From NCBI RefSeq assembly GCF_026127265.1, contig NZ_WWFG01000001.1, positions 930,001 to 994,000 on the forward strand: a stretch of 64,000 bases of DNA. Reading direction: 5' to 3'. The notes under the pieces are model-generated. The model was given only the letters and a program-made list of their open reading frames with translations, did not search any database and was not told where the DNA came from. The stretch comes from Nostoc sp. KVJ3. Its GTDB lineage: Bacteria > Cyanobacteriota > Cyanobacteriia > Cyanobacteriales > Nostocaceae. Positions 36,456 through 43,798 of the stretch are shown piece after piece. Each line of letters opens with the position of its first letter. Position 1 is the stretch's first letter. Position numbers and translations under genes: made by a program.

Positions 36456-37268
36456 TTACTTTACAGCAGTGCTTGCTGCTTCAATCACTTTGGTAACTTC
36501 TTTTGGATGAGAGATAAAAGGAACATGACTGGAGTTAACTTCGGTTGTCTTAGCATTAATCCGTTTAGCCATAAATCGTTGAAGTTCAGGGTTGATGGCG
36601 CGATCGCTTTGAGTCACGATAAACCAGGAAGGAATCGTTTTCCAGGCGATTTCATTCACTGATTGCTCAAACGCTGCGCTGGCGATCGGCTTTTGGGTTG
36701 CTGCCATCACTCGCGCCTCAGCCTCCGATACGTCTTGGGCAAAAAATTCGTGAAACTTCCCGCGATCAACATAGAGGAAGTTTGCAGCATCAGACACAAT
36801 TGCCGTACTAATCGGAGGCGCTGCGTACCTTTTATTCAAATCACTCGTCTTTTCACCGACATCTGGTGCGAAAGCATTAACATAAACCAGAGCTTTCACC
36901 TGTGGATTGCCAGCCGCCGCACCCGTGATTACATTTCCACCATAAGAATGTCCAACTACTACAACAGAACCCTTCTGATTCTCAATTACCCGCTTCGTCG
37001 TTGCCACATCATCAGCAAGAGAAGTGAGCGGAATCTGCACAGCAGTCACTCTGTAGCCATCCTGCTCTAACAATGGAATAACGTGTTGCCATGATGTACC
37101 GTCAGCATAAGCCCCATGAACGAGAACGATCGCAGGTTTAGAGTTGGACGCTTGAGGTAATTCCTTGGAGGTGGCTGGTGTTGGATGCATTGATATTCCA
37201 ACGACAACACTTAATGCAAATAACCACAGCAACAATTTTTGAACTTTTTTCCATGTAAAAACCATCAT
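36456..37268 (-). CDS. Exported alpha/beta hydrolase
   Basis: This 270-aa protein has an N-terminal hydrophobic segment (KLLLWLFALSVVVGISM) that is a signal peptide or anchor. It is followed by IVLVHGAYADGTSWQHVIPL, the elbow VVVGHSYGGNVI (Ser), and late VTQSDRAINPELQRF (acid) and SSHVPFISHP (His). Relatives are secreted or periplasmic esterase-like hydrolases without defined substrates. The ATG at 37266-37268 has GAGGTG about 6 nt upstream; a GTG three codons earlier overlaps that site and is less likely. Confidence 0.85.
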   Translation of the reverse strand: MMVFTWKKVQKLLLWLFALSVVVGISMHPTPATSKELPQASNSKPAIVLVHGAYADGTSWQHVIPLLEQDGYRVTAVQIPLTSLADDVATTKRVIENQKGSVVVVGHSYGGNVITGAAAGNPQVKALVYVNAFAPDVGEKTSDLNKRYAAPPISTAIVSDAANFLYVDRGKFHEFFAQDVSEAEARVMAATQKPIASAAFEQSVNEIAWKTIPSWFIVTQSDRAINPELQRFMAKRINAKTTEVNSSHVPFISHPKEVTKVIEAASTAVK

Positions 37269-37380
37269 GGCGATCACCTCTGTATTCTTGCTAAATTGCT
37301 GAAATTTCTGGTTCTTGTTGTCGGTATAGAAGTTATGAAATACTCCCCACTGGAAGACTTATTAAGAAGCACTAAAAACT

Positions 37381-37938
37381 TTAATCATTTGCAGCAACAA
37401 TGGCTGCCATTATCTGCTCAACAGTCCAGCGATCGAGATAGCGAATTCCATTAATAAACAAAGCGGGTGCAGCCTCCACTCCACTTCGCAGTCCACCTTC
37501 AATATCCGCATTGATACGATTGACATACGCTCCCTTGGATAAATCCTGCAAAAATTGAGAAATATCAAGTCCTAAACGATTGGCATACTCGACTAGATAG
37601 CCATTTCCCAATTCCTGTTGATGGATAAACAGCATCTCATGCATTTGCCAAAACTGCCCTTGAGCCGCTGCTGCTTCTGCGGCTTCAGCTGCCCGTTGAG
37701 CATGTGGATGAATCTGTTTCTGGGGAAAGTGACGGAAGATAAAACCTAAATTGTTTTCTCCAAACGAAACCTTCAATTGCTGCCCGGCAACTTTAATCAA
37801 TCGATAGACGTTAGCACTTTGAAAACATTCATAATCTCCATACATGACGAAGACTACAGCAGCATTCAGTACACCTTGAATATGATCCTGGGTTGAAGGC
37901 AGAACGAATAAAGAACGATTATCACGGTTGTAAGTCAT
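37381..37938 (-). CDS. DsbA-like thioredoxin-fold protein, module 2 (CxxS active site)
   Basis: This 185-aa paralog of the proteins at 533-1102 and 41875-42480 has the active-site region VMYGDYECFQS, with Cys38 and Ser41 as in module 1. The cis-proline loop is AAPALFINGIRYLDRW. It has no signal peptide. The ATG at 37936-37938 aligns with the module 1 start; an upstream TTG is unlikely. Its promoter, with the shared block, is at 38004-38046, and the regulator gene of the module starts upstream on the same strand. Confidence 0.85.
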   Translation of the reverse strand: MTYNRDNRSLFVLPSTQDHIQGVLNAAVVFVMYGDYECFQSANVYRLIKVAGQQLKVSFGENNLGFIFRHFPQKQIHPHAQRAAEAAEAAAAQGQFWQMHEMLFIHQQELGNGYLVEYANRLGLDISQFLQDLSKGAYVNRINADIEGGLRSGVEAAPALFINGIRYLDRWTVEQIMAAIVAAND

Positions 37939-38003
37939 GTTTCGGTTTGTATTAAGCAAACTTAAGCCTTACAACCCAACTGCACTAACGTTGCTATGGA
38001 TTT

Positions 38004-38046
38004 AATATAGACAATTGACCCTATCTTGTCGTCCACTCTGGGTTGA
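38004..38046 (-). promoter_or_regulatory. Module promoter 2: conserved 22-bp block plus -10
   Basis: On the minus strand the block at 38046-38025 begins TCAACCCAGAGT and ends GGACGACAAG. After exactly 15 bp comes TATATT (38009-38004). The start codon of the dsbA-like gene is about 65 bp on. A little further upstream it shares TGTAYAAAA with promoter 4. Confidence 0.6.
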
Positions 38047-38177
38047 CATTTTTATACAATCGAGTGATGGATGAACCTGTCCATCTCGCAGTGGAAGGTT
38101 TTCTCCAACTTGAGTTTGAGTCTAAAGCCAATCTAAAGGAGAAAAGGTAAAGATTCCTTTCCCTTCTTTTTCCCCAC

Positions 38178-38819
38178 TTACAAACTGACAATCCCACGCT
38201 TAACAGCAGTAATCACGGCTTGTGTGCGATCGCTCACGCCCAGTTTGCTCAAAATCCGATTTACATGAGATTTGACGGTACTTTCACCAATACTCAAAGC
38301 AGTCCCAATTTCTTGATTACCCATTCCTTGTGCCATCAAACGCAGCACTTCCAACTCTCGGTCACTCAGTTCTGGATTGGTCATTCGCTGCAATAATTTT
38401 GCGCCCACTTCTGGCGGAATGTATTTCTGACCATTATTAATGGCGCGAATCGCATTCAAAAGCTCGCCAAGTTTAGAATCCTTAAGCAGATAGCCTTGAG
38501 CGCCTGCCTGTAAACCGCGATAGATATCTTCATCGCCATCGTAGGTTGTAAGTACCACGATTCGAGCCTGCTTAAATTCAGCACAAATAACCATAATGGC
38601 TTCAACACCCCCCATTTTGGGCATTCGTAAATCCATTAGCGTGACATCAGGTTGGTATTCTCGAAATGCCTCGATCGCCTGTTGCCCATCTTCAGCTTGA
38701 GCAATCACGGTCATTTCTGGATCGCGGTTAATGATGGTTGCTAGACCCTTTCTGACTATGGCATGGTCGTCAACAATCAGCACTCGAATCGTAGTGGATT
38801 GGCTCATTGTAATTTTCAC
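38178..38819 (-). CDS. NarL/LuxR-family response regulator, module 2
   Basis: The receiver domain begins IRVLIVDDHAIVRKGLATI, with phospho-acceptor Asp in LMDLRMPKMGG. The HTH starts LSDRELEVLRLMAQGM and has STVKSHVNRILSKLGVSDRT. It is 213 aa from a GTG that overlaps the kinase stop (GTGA). The ATG four codons later (38805-38807) matches the paralogs' MSQST start and is equally possible. It is coupled to kinase 2. The protein is most similar in layout to the regulators at 1321 and 45089. Confidence 0.92.
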   Translation of the reverse strand: MKITMSQSTTIRVLIVDDHAIVRKGLATIINRDPEMTVIAQAEDGQQAIEAFREYQPDVTLMDLRMPKMGGVEAIMVICAEFKQARIVVLTTYDGDEDIYRGLQAGAQGYLLKDSKLGELLNAIRAINNGQKYIPPEVGAKLLQRMTNPELSDRELEVLRLMAQGMGNQEIGTALSIGESTVKSHVNRILSKLGVSDRTQAVITAVKRGIVSL

Positions 38820-41593
38820 ACTCGATTGATGGTGACAATAATTTCTGTTCCTTGACCTGGTTGGCTTTGAATCGTTAGTTGTGCGCCAATGTGCTCTGCC
38901 CGTTCGCTCATTCCTAATAAGCCAAACCCACCGCTCAAAGGACTGCTACCTACTCCAAAGCCCCTGCCATCGTCTTTAACCCGTAAGATACACTGTGTTT
39001 CGTTGTACACTAACTCAACCCGAATTTCGCCAGCACTTGCGTATTTAATCGCATTGGTTAATGCTTCCTGCCCAATTCTGAGTAAGTTATTCTCCACTTC
39101 GGTTGATAAGGAATAGGCTATACCCTGAGTTTCGCAAATCAGAGCCGTGTCGGTCGTTGCTCGCATTTGAGCCACAATACGATGCAAGGCACTCTCTAAA
39201 TTACCTTCTTCTAGTAGCCGTGGACGGAGTGCTGATACGGATCGCCGTGTCCCTGCTAGCCCAGCGCGTGCTAGTTCCTCAATCATTTCCAGATGTACTT
39301 GGGTTGCTTCTGGGTCATCCGCCAGCACTTGTGTTACTGCTCCAACTTGAAGCAGAATACCTGTGAAAGATTGAGCTAGTGTATCATGAATTTCTCGCGC
39401 CATCCGGTTACGCTCTTCTAAGATAGAAGTGTGTTCAGCTCGTTTGCGATCGCTAATGTCTGTCATGAGACTGTAGAAACCTCTTACCTGAGCATTGTCA
39501 TCGAAATCAGGAATAAAGGTGGCGCTGATGCACCGCTTATCATCCCGAAAAGGGATTTCTGCTTCTAGAAGGACAGTTTGCCCTGCAAACACCTGATTAA
39601 TATACGGCTCAACTCGTTCATAAACCGCCTCACCGAGCAGTTGACGAACAGGGTTGCCCAAAATTTCATCACGGCTACGGTTGAACCAAACCTGATATGT
39701 ACGGTTGATAAATTGAAAGCAGCGATTGGCATCGACGTAGCTAATCAGAACGGGTAGAGCGTCGGTAATCAGTCGTAATTCCTGCTCCTGTAAGCGAAGC
39801 TCGTCGTAGACACCGCGTAGCTCTGCTTCGTTTGCCTGCAATGCTGTCGTTCGTTCTGCAACTTGTTGCTCTAGGGTGCGATTGTATTCTGCTAAAAGCT
39901 TCTCTGCTTGTTTACGTTCGGTGATGTCTTGAAAGGCTGCGATCGCATACAGAATGTTGCCAGACTCATCAAAAATTGGAGTTCCCCAACTTTCGATGGG
40001 AATGATGCGATTCCCCTGGTGAATTTCGATATCATCCACACTGCCCTGTTCGCCGTTTAGCGCTCGCCTAATCATCAGTTGTTCGGTTGGGTAGGGGCGA
40101 TCGGTTCCTGCCACATAGAGTTGATAGACCTCGGCAATTTGCTCTGGGGTGACAGACGGCAGCACGCCCTTGCCCAAGAGTTGGATTGCCTTCTGATTCG
40201 CGTAATAAGGGCGACCTGTTGCGTCCATAACCACAATTCCTACCGGAACCGACTCTAAAATTTTCTGAAGGCGGGTTTCACTTTGGGCGAGGGTCTGGTT
40301 TAAAGACTGCATTTTGGCAAATGCGATTTGAAGCTGCTGTGCCATCTGGTTGAACGATCGAGCCAGTTCGCCCAAATCGCCCGATCGCTCAATTTCTACC
40401 GTCTGATTCCATGCACCGTCTGCTAGCGCTTTTGCCGATTGACTGACGCTGACAATCGGTTTAGCGATCCATCGGGCAATCAAAATGCAGATCGCAATGC
40501 CAAGCAGCAAAGCCGCGATACAAAGCAGAATCGTCGTGTAGATGCTTTGATTAATCTTGGCCATGAAATCGGATTCAGGCAACACCGTGACAATCAGCCA
40601 GTCTAGCCCACGAGTATCTTTGAATGGCATCACCTGAATCAACTGCCGCCTGCCATCGAACTTAAAATCAAGCTGTTCCGCAGTCTGGATCTGCCACAAA
40701 TCGCTGAAATGCTCGCGCAAATAGGCAGCAGTAGCTCGCACAGTAGAGTTACGGCTCTCAACTGCGGACAATCGATTTGCTGCCGCCCCACTACTTATGA
40801 TCGCCTCTCCGGTGGAGGTGGCAACCAGTTGCCCCGATCGCTCTAGAATAAAGGCGATGCCTGTCTTGCCAATTTGCAGGCTAGCCAAAAAACGGCTCAT
40901 CTCATTAGGCAGAAATACATCGGTGGCACAGACTCCCAACAGCGATCGATCAGCAGTGCTATAGACAGGCGTACTAGCGGTGATCGTTGGCAACTGGCTA
41001 GCAAAGTCGGCATAGATTCCACTCCAGCTTGGTTCGCCTACCGTCACTGCTGCTTTATACCAGGGACGAACCCGTGCATCGAAGGCTTTGTTACCTTGAC
41101 TGATTAACTGGTCTCGCTGACCATTGCGATCGAGGCTGTAGCCGTAGAGTTTATGATCTGTAGCAACATTACTTGACCGCAGTTCAATTGAGCGATCGGC
41201 AGGGCTACGTCGCACCCCTAGAAGAGAACCTTTGCGATCGCCACAGTAGATATCACTCACCATTGGATAAATTTGAATTTGCTGCCAAAGTGGAAACTCA
41301 CCTTTCACTGCGCTAGGGTCAATTTTTCCCTGAGCGAAGGTGCTGGCATTGAGCCGATTGATGTTATGGGGTATCTCGGTATAGGTTTGTAGTTTGCCTT
41401 CGATCCGGTTCGTCAGTTCGCGCCGCAGTTGACTGGCGAGATCGTTGATGGCTTCCTGTCTATTTTGGAAGGAAAAATACCCCACTAAGCCGACTGTCAC
41501 CAAAGTTTGCAGCACAAACGGCACAATCAAAACCGTCTGCAATGGCACCGTTCTGGAAACTTGAGCTACAACTTGCTTGAGAAGACTGCTCAT
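38816..41593 (-). CDS. Membrane-bound sensor histidine kinase, module 2 (dCache-HAMP-PAS-PAS)
   Basis: This 925-aa protein differs from kinases 1 and 3 in its front half. It has a transmembrane helix (about 18-40), a periplasmic double-Cache sensor region (about 45-340, with RPWYKAAVTVGEPSW), a second helix (about 350-372), HAMP, and a short coiled coil. Two PAS domains follow (about 445-560, 615-720), then HisKA_3 with His736 in REIHDTLAQ and HATPase_c ending at 925. The rear half is closely related to those of kinases 1 and 3. It probably senses a periplasmic small molecule, whereas the others act in the cytoplasm. The ATG at 41591-41593 follows GAGGAATCTGATTG. Confidence 0.92.
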   Translation of the reverse strand: MSSLLKQVVAQVSRTVPLQTVLIVPFVLQTLVTVGLVGYFSFQNRQEAINDLASQLRRELTNRIEGKLQTYTEIPHNINRLNASTFAQGKIDPSAVKGEFPLWQQIQIYPMVSDIYCGDRKGSLLGVRRSPADRSIELRSSNVATDHKLYGYSLDRNGQRDQLISQGNKAFDARVRPWYKAAVTVGEPSWSGIYADFASQLPTITASTPVYSTADRSLLGVCATDVFLPNEMSRFLASLQIGKTGIAFILERSGQLVATSTGEAIISSGAAANRLSAVESRNSTVRATAAYLREHFSDLWQIQTAEQLDFKFDGRRQLIQVMPFKDTRGLDWLIVTVLPESDFMAKINQSIYTTILLCIAALLLGIAICILIARWIAKPIVSVSQSAKALADGAWNQTVEIERSGDLGELARSFNQMAQQLQIAFAKMQSLNQTLAQSETRLQKILESVPVGIVVMDATGRPYYANQKAIQLLGKGVLPSVTPEQIAEVYQLYVAGTDRPYPTEQLMIRRALNGEQGSVDDIEIHQGNRIIPIESWGTPIFDESGNILYAIAAFQDITERKQAEKLLAEYNRTLEQQVAERTTALQANEAELRGVYDELRLQEQELRLITDALPVLISYVDANRCFQFINRTYQVWFNRSRDEILGNPVRQLLGEAVYERVEPYINQVFAGQTVLLEAEIPFRDDKRCISATFIPDFDDNAQVRGFYSLMTDISDRKRAEHTSILEERNRMAREIHDTLAQSFTGILLQVGAVTQVLADDPEATQVHLEMIEELARAGLAGTRRSVSALRPRLLEEGNLESALHRIVAQMRATTDTALICETQGIAYSLSTEVENNLLRIGQEALTNAIKYASAGEIRVELVYNETQCILRVKDDGRGFGVGSSPLSGGFGLLGMSERAEHIGAQLTIQSQPGQGTEIIVTINRV

Positions 41594-41874
41594 CAATCAG
41601 ATTCCTCATTTACGGCAGTTCGCGCACGTTAGTCCATTTATTGACCGAAGAAAGGCAGAGGGCAGGAGGCAGGAGGCAGAAGGAAGAAATACAATTTTTG
41701 CCCTCAGCAATCAAGGGACACAAGCCCCTAAATTTATTTATAAAAAAATAAATAAATATGTATAACGAGTGGCGCAGCGCATATTTACTGTGTCAAAAGT
41801 TAAATCCCCTAAATTTATTTATGGGGATTCCCTTCTGCCCTCTGCCTTCGTACTTCTGCCTTCTTAAGAAAATA
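41594..41874. other. Intergenic repeats, no gene
   Basis: It contains G/A-rich tracts (AGGGCAGGAGGCAGGAGGC) mirrored by TTCTGCCCTCTGCCTTC near 41832. There are also two direct copies of CCCCTAAATTTATTTAT (about 41725 and 41806), which recur in inverted form near 20826. Confidence 0.7.
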
Positions 41875-42480
41875 CTAGCCATGAGAAGCTGCAACGATCG
41901 CAACAAGTAGTGGCTCAAGCTCTAAAGCCTCTCTATAACGCACACCATTGATAAATAAAGCTGGAGTGCTAACTACCCCACTATTCATTCCGCTAGCAAT
42001 ATCTTGATTGATGCGATCGACATACACTTTTTGGGCAATGTCTCGAATAAACTGAGTTACATCAAGCCCTAAAATGTCAGCGTATTCTGCTAAATACCCA
42101 TCTTCTAGCTCTTGCTGATGCTTCAATAGCATCTCGTGCATCTGCCAAAACTGCCCTTGTGTTGCTGCTGCTTCTGTCGCTGCTGCTGCCTTTTGAGCTT
42201 GAGGATGGATTTGAGGTTGAGGAAAATGTCGGAATACAAAGCATAGAGAATCTCTCCCGAATAAGGTCGCCTCAAGCTGGCGTTGAATTGCCTGAATTGA
42301 GGTATAAAGTTCACTACATTGGAGACACTGATAATCCCCATACTCAACAAGCACAACGCGAGCATTCAATGATCCTTGTCGATGGTCTTGCTCAGAAGGA
42401 AGTACAACTAATTGATTGCGCTCTACTTCGCAGTTACCGCAAGGGTCGCTAGGTGTGTCGTCAGGAATAACATCGCTCAT
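41875..42480 (-). CDS. DsbA-like thioredoxin-fold protein, module 3 (complete CxxC)
   Basis: This 201-aa paralog, unlike the other two, keeps a full redox pair: VEYGDYQCLQCSEL, Cys52 and Cys55. It also has a short N-terminal extension with a second CGNC pair (14-17). The cis-proline loop is STPALFINGVRY. There is no signal peptide. In modules 1 and 2 the regulator is directly upstream; here a 2.6-kb insert (two small genes and a TnpB element) separates them. Promoter block at 42576-42618. Confidence 0.85.
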   Translation of the reverse strand: MSDVIPDDTPSDPCGNCEVERNQLVVLPSEQDHRQGSLNARVVLVEYGDYQCLQCSELYTSIQAIQRQLEATLFGRDSLCFVFRHFPQPQIHPQAQKAAAATEAAATQGQFWQMHEMLLKHQQELEDGYLAEYADILGLDVTQFIRDIAQKVYVDRINQDIASGMNSGVVSTPALFINGVRYREALELEPLLVAIVAASHG

Positions 42481-42575
42481 TTTAAACTCTCATTCTAAAT
42501 ATTTGAGGAAAAGAGATTTATCGTCTGCACTCTGAAATTTCTTCCCTTCAAGCCTATAATCGTTTGTATGAGTTT

Positions 42576-42618
42576 AATGTATGAGACTTGCTTAGGCTTG
42601 TCGTCAATTCAGGGTCTG
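42576..42618 (-). promoter_or_regulatory. Module promoter 3: diverged conserved block plus -10
   Basis: On the minus strand the block at 42618-42597 begins CAGACCCTGAAT and ends TGACGACAAG. After exactly 15 bp comes TACATT (42581-42576). The left half is the most diverged of the four copies; the GACGACAAG end and spacing are kept. Confidence 0.5.
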
Positions 42619-43042
42619 TATTTTAATCAACAAAATGATTGAGGATGAGTCAATTTGAGGGAGTAGAACGAATCAAACTCAGGTTTGATTGCCTCAGAGA
42701 CTAAAATATGATAATTAACCCAGGCAGAAGTACCATCTTTGCTTTTACCTTAAACAGCAAGAAGCCTCCCACTAAAACGGTACTCTTATGTCGTTTACAA
42801 CGTTTATAGGGTTAAAGTTTTACGTTGTTTATATTTTCTACAACGTTATTCATTTGCCATACTTCTCGGTGTTGAGTTAAGTCGAGGGGGAGTATCATCT
42901 CCTACCCCTCCCAATTAAAACCAGATGTGCAACTCTTAGTTCTAGCAAGAGTGAAATGTTTTAATTTAAATAAGTATTTTTACTAGTATTTTATATATCC
43001 AAAATGTAATAGAATCAACACGTTAAAACACAAAAATAAAAT
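42619..43042. other. Non-coding stretch of 424 bp
   Basis: AT-rich DNA without an acceptable open frame. A short near-repeat, ACGTTTATAGGG and ACGTTGTTTATA, occurs near 42800-42830. I see no clear promoter or terminator. Confidence 0.4.
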
Positions 43043-43324
43043 ATGTCAAGTAAAGAATCGAGAGAATGGCATTTAACCGCCAATGGATGGGTTGCCGGAA
43101 CATTGCAACACGATAGTGGACATAATCCCATTTCGCCACCTGACAATAAAGTTCTAACTTGTATTTATAAAGAGACTATAGTTCCCGATGCTATGGCATT
43201 ATCAGGTTATGGTGACCCAGGCTTTAATCTATCTAGTGATGTTAGCGTCATTTGGCGTTGTTCAAATCATCAGCTTATATCTCAACTTTTAGATCAATTT
43301 GGTTCATGTCCTGAGCGTATTTAA
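43043..43324 (+). CDS. Small hypothetical protein (93 aa)
   Basis: This protein reads MSSKESREWHLTANGWVAGT, HDSGHNPISPPDNKVLTC and VSVIWRCSNHQLISQLLDQF. It is a compact soluble protein with two cysteines. I do not recognise a family. No strong ribosome site precedes the ATG, but the composition looks coding rather than random, and it is followed 32 bp later by a small membrane-protein gene on the same strand. Both lie inside module 3 between dsbA-like gene and regulator, and were probably acquired. Confidence 0.5.
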   Translation: MSSKESREWHLTANGWVAGTLQHDSGHNPISPPDNKVLTCIYKETIVPDAMALSGYGDPGFNLSSDVSVIWRCSNHQLISQLLDQFGSCPERI

Positions 43325-43356
43325 ATTGTCAACTATTTATTTTTTTATAAACATAT

Positions 43357-43596
43357 ATGGGTCAATTTATTGCTGAAACTTTTATTTTTGGTGTTGTTTT
43401 AATTCCACTAGCTTTAGGATTAGGTCATTTTTTAGATTTTGACAAAGTTCAAGGTATGAGCCAGAAAGAATATAATTATTATATGAAAATTATAATTTTT
43501 AAATGTTGGATAATTTTATTTTTACCTCTCAGTCTGTGGTTACGATTCCAAGCAACTCATGAATGTATTAAAAAATTATTTAAAAAAATAACGTGA
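43357..43596 (+). CDS. Small membrane protein (79 aa)
   Basis: Two hydrophobic segments are evident (FIAETFIFGVVLIPLALGLG and FKCWIILFLPLSLWLRF), separated by a charged loop DKVQGMSQKEYN and followed by a basic tail. It is probably an inner-membrane protein. Function unknown. Paired with the gene at 43043-43324. Confidence 0.5.
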   Translation: MGQFIAETFIFGVVLIPLALGLGHFLDFDKVQGMSQKEYNYYMKIIIFKCWIILFLPLSLWLRFQATHECIKKLFKKIT

Positions 43597-43669
43597 ATTA
43601 ACGAATTCAAACAGAGATAAATAATATCTACTTAAAATGTTAAACGTATTTTTGTAACGCTATAGTTAA

Positions 43670-43765
43670 TCATTTTTTTAGTTTCAAACTTTCTAGTGGG
43701 TATTGAGCAACCATTTCTTCAAAAGGAATCCATTCTCCTTCAGGTGTACAAATAAAAACGTATTA
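43670..43765 (-). pseudogene. Truncated small ORF at the left border of the TnpB element
   Basis: The minus-strand frame reads VFICTPEGEWIPFEEMVAQY, then PLESLKLKK and stop. The segment is protein-like but has no start codon: its 5' part is cut where the insertion element begins near 43766. Confidence 0.4.
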
Positions 43766-43798
43766 CCATAAATATATAAACACGGTAAGGTCGATACC

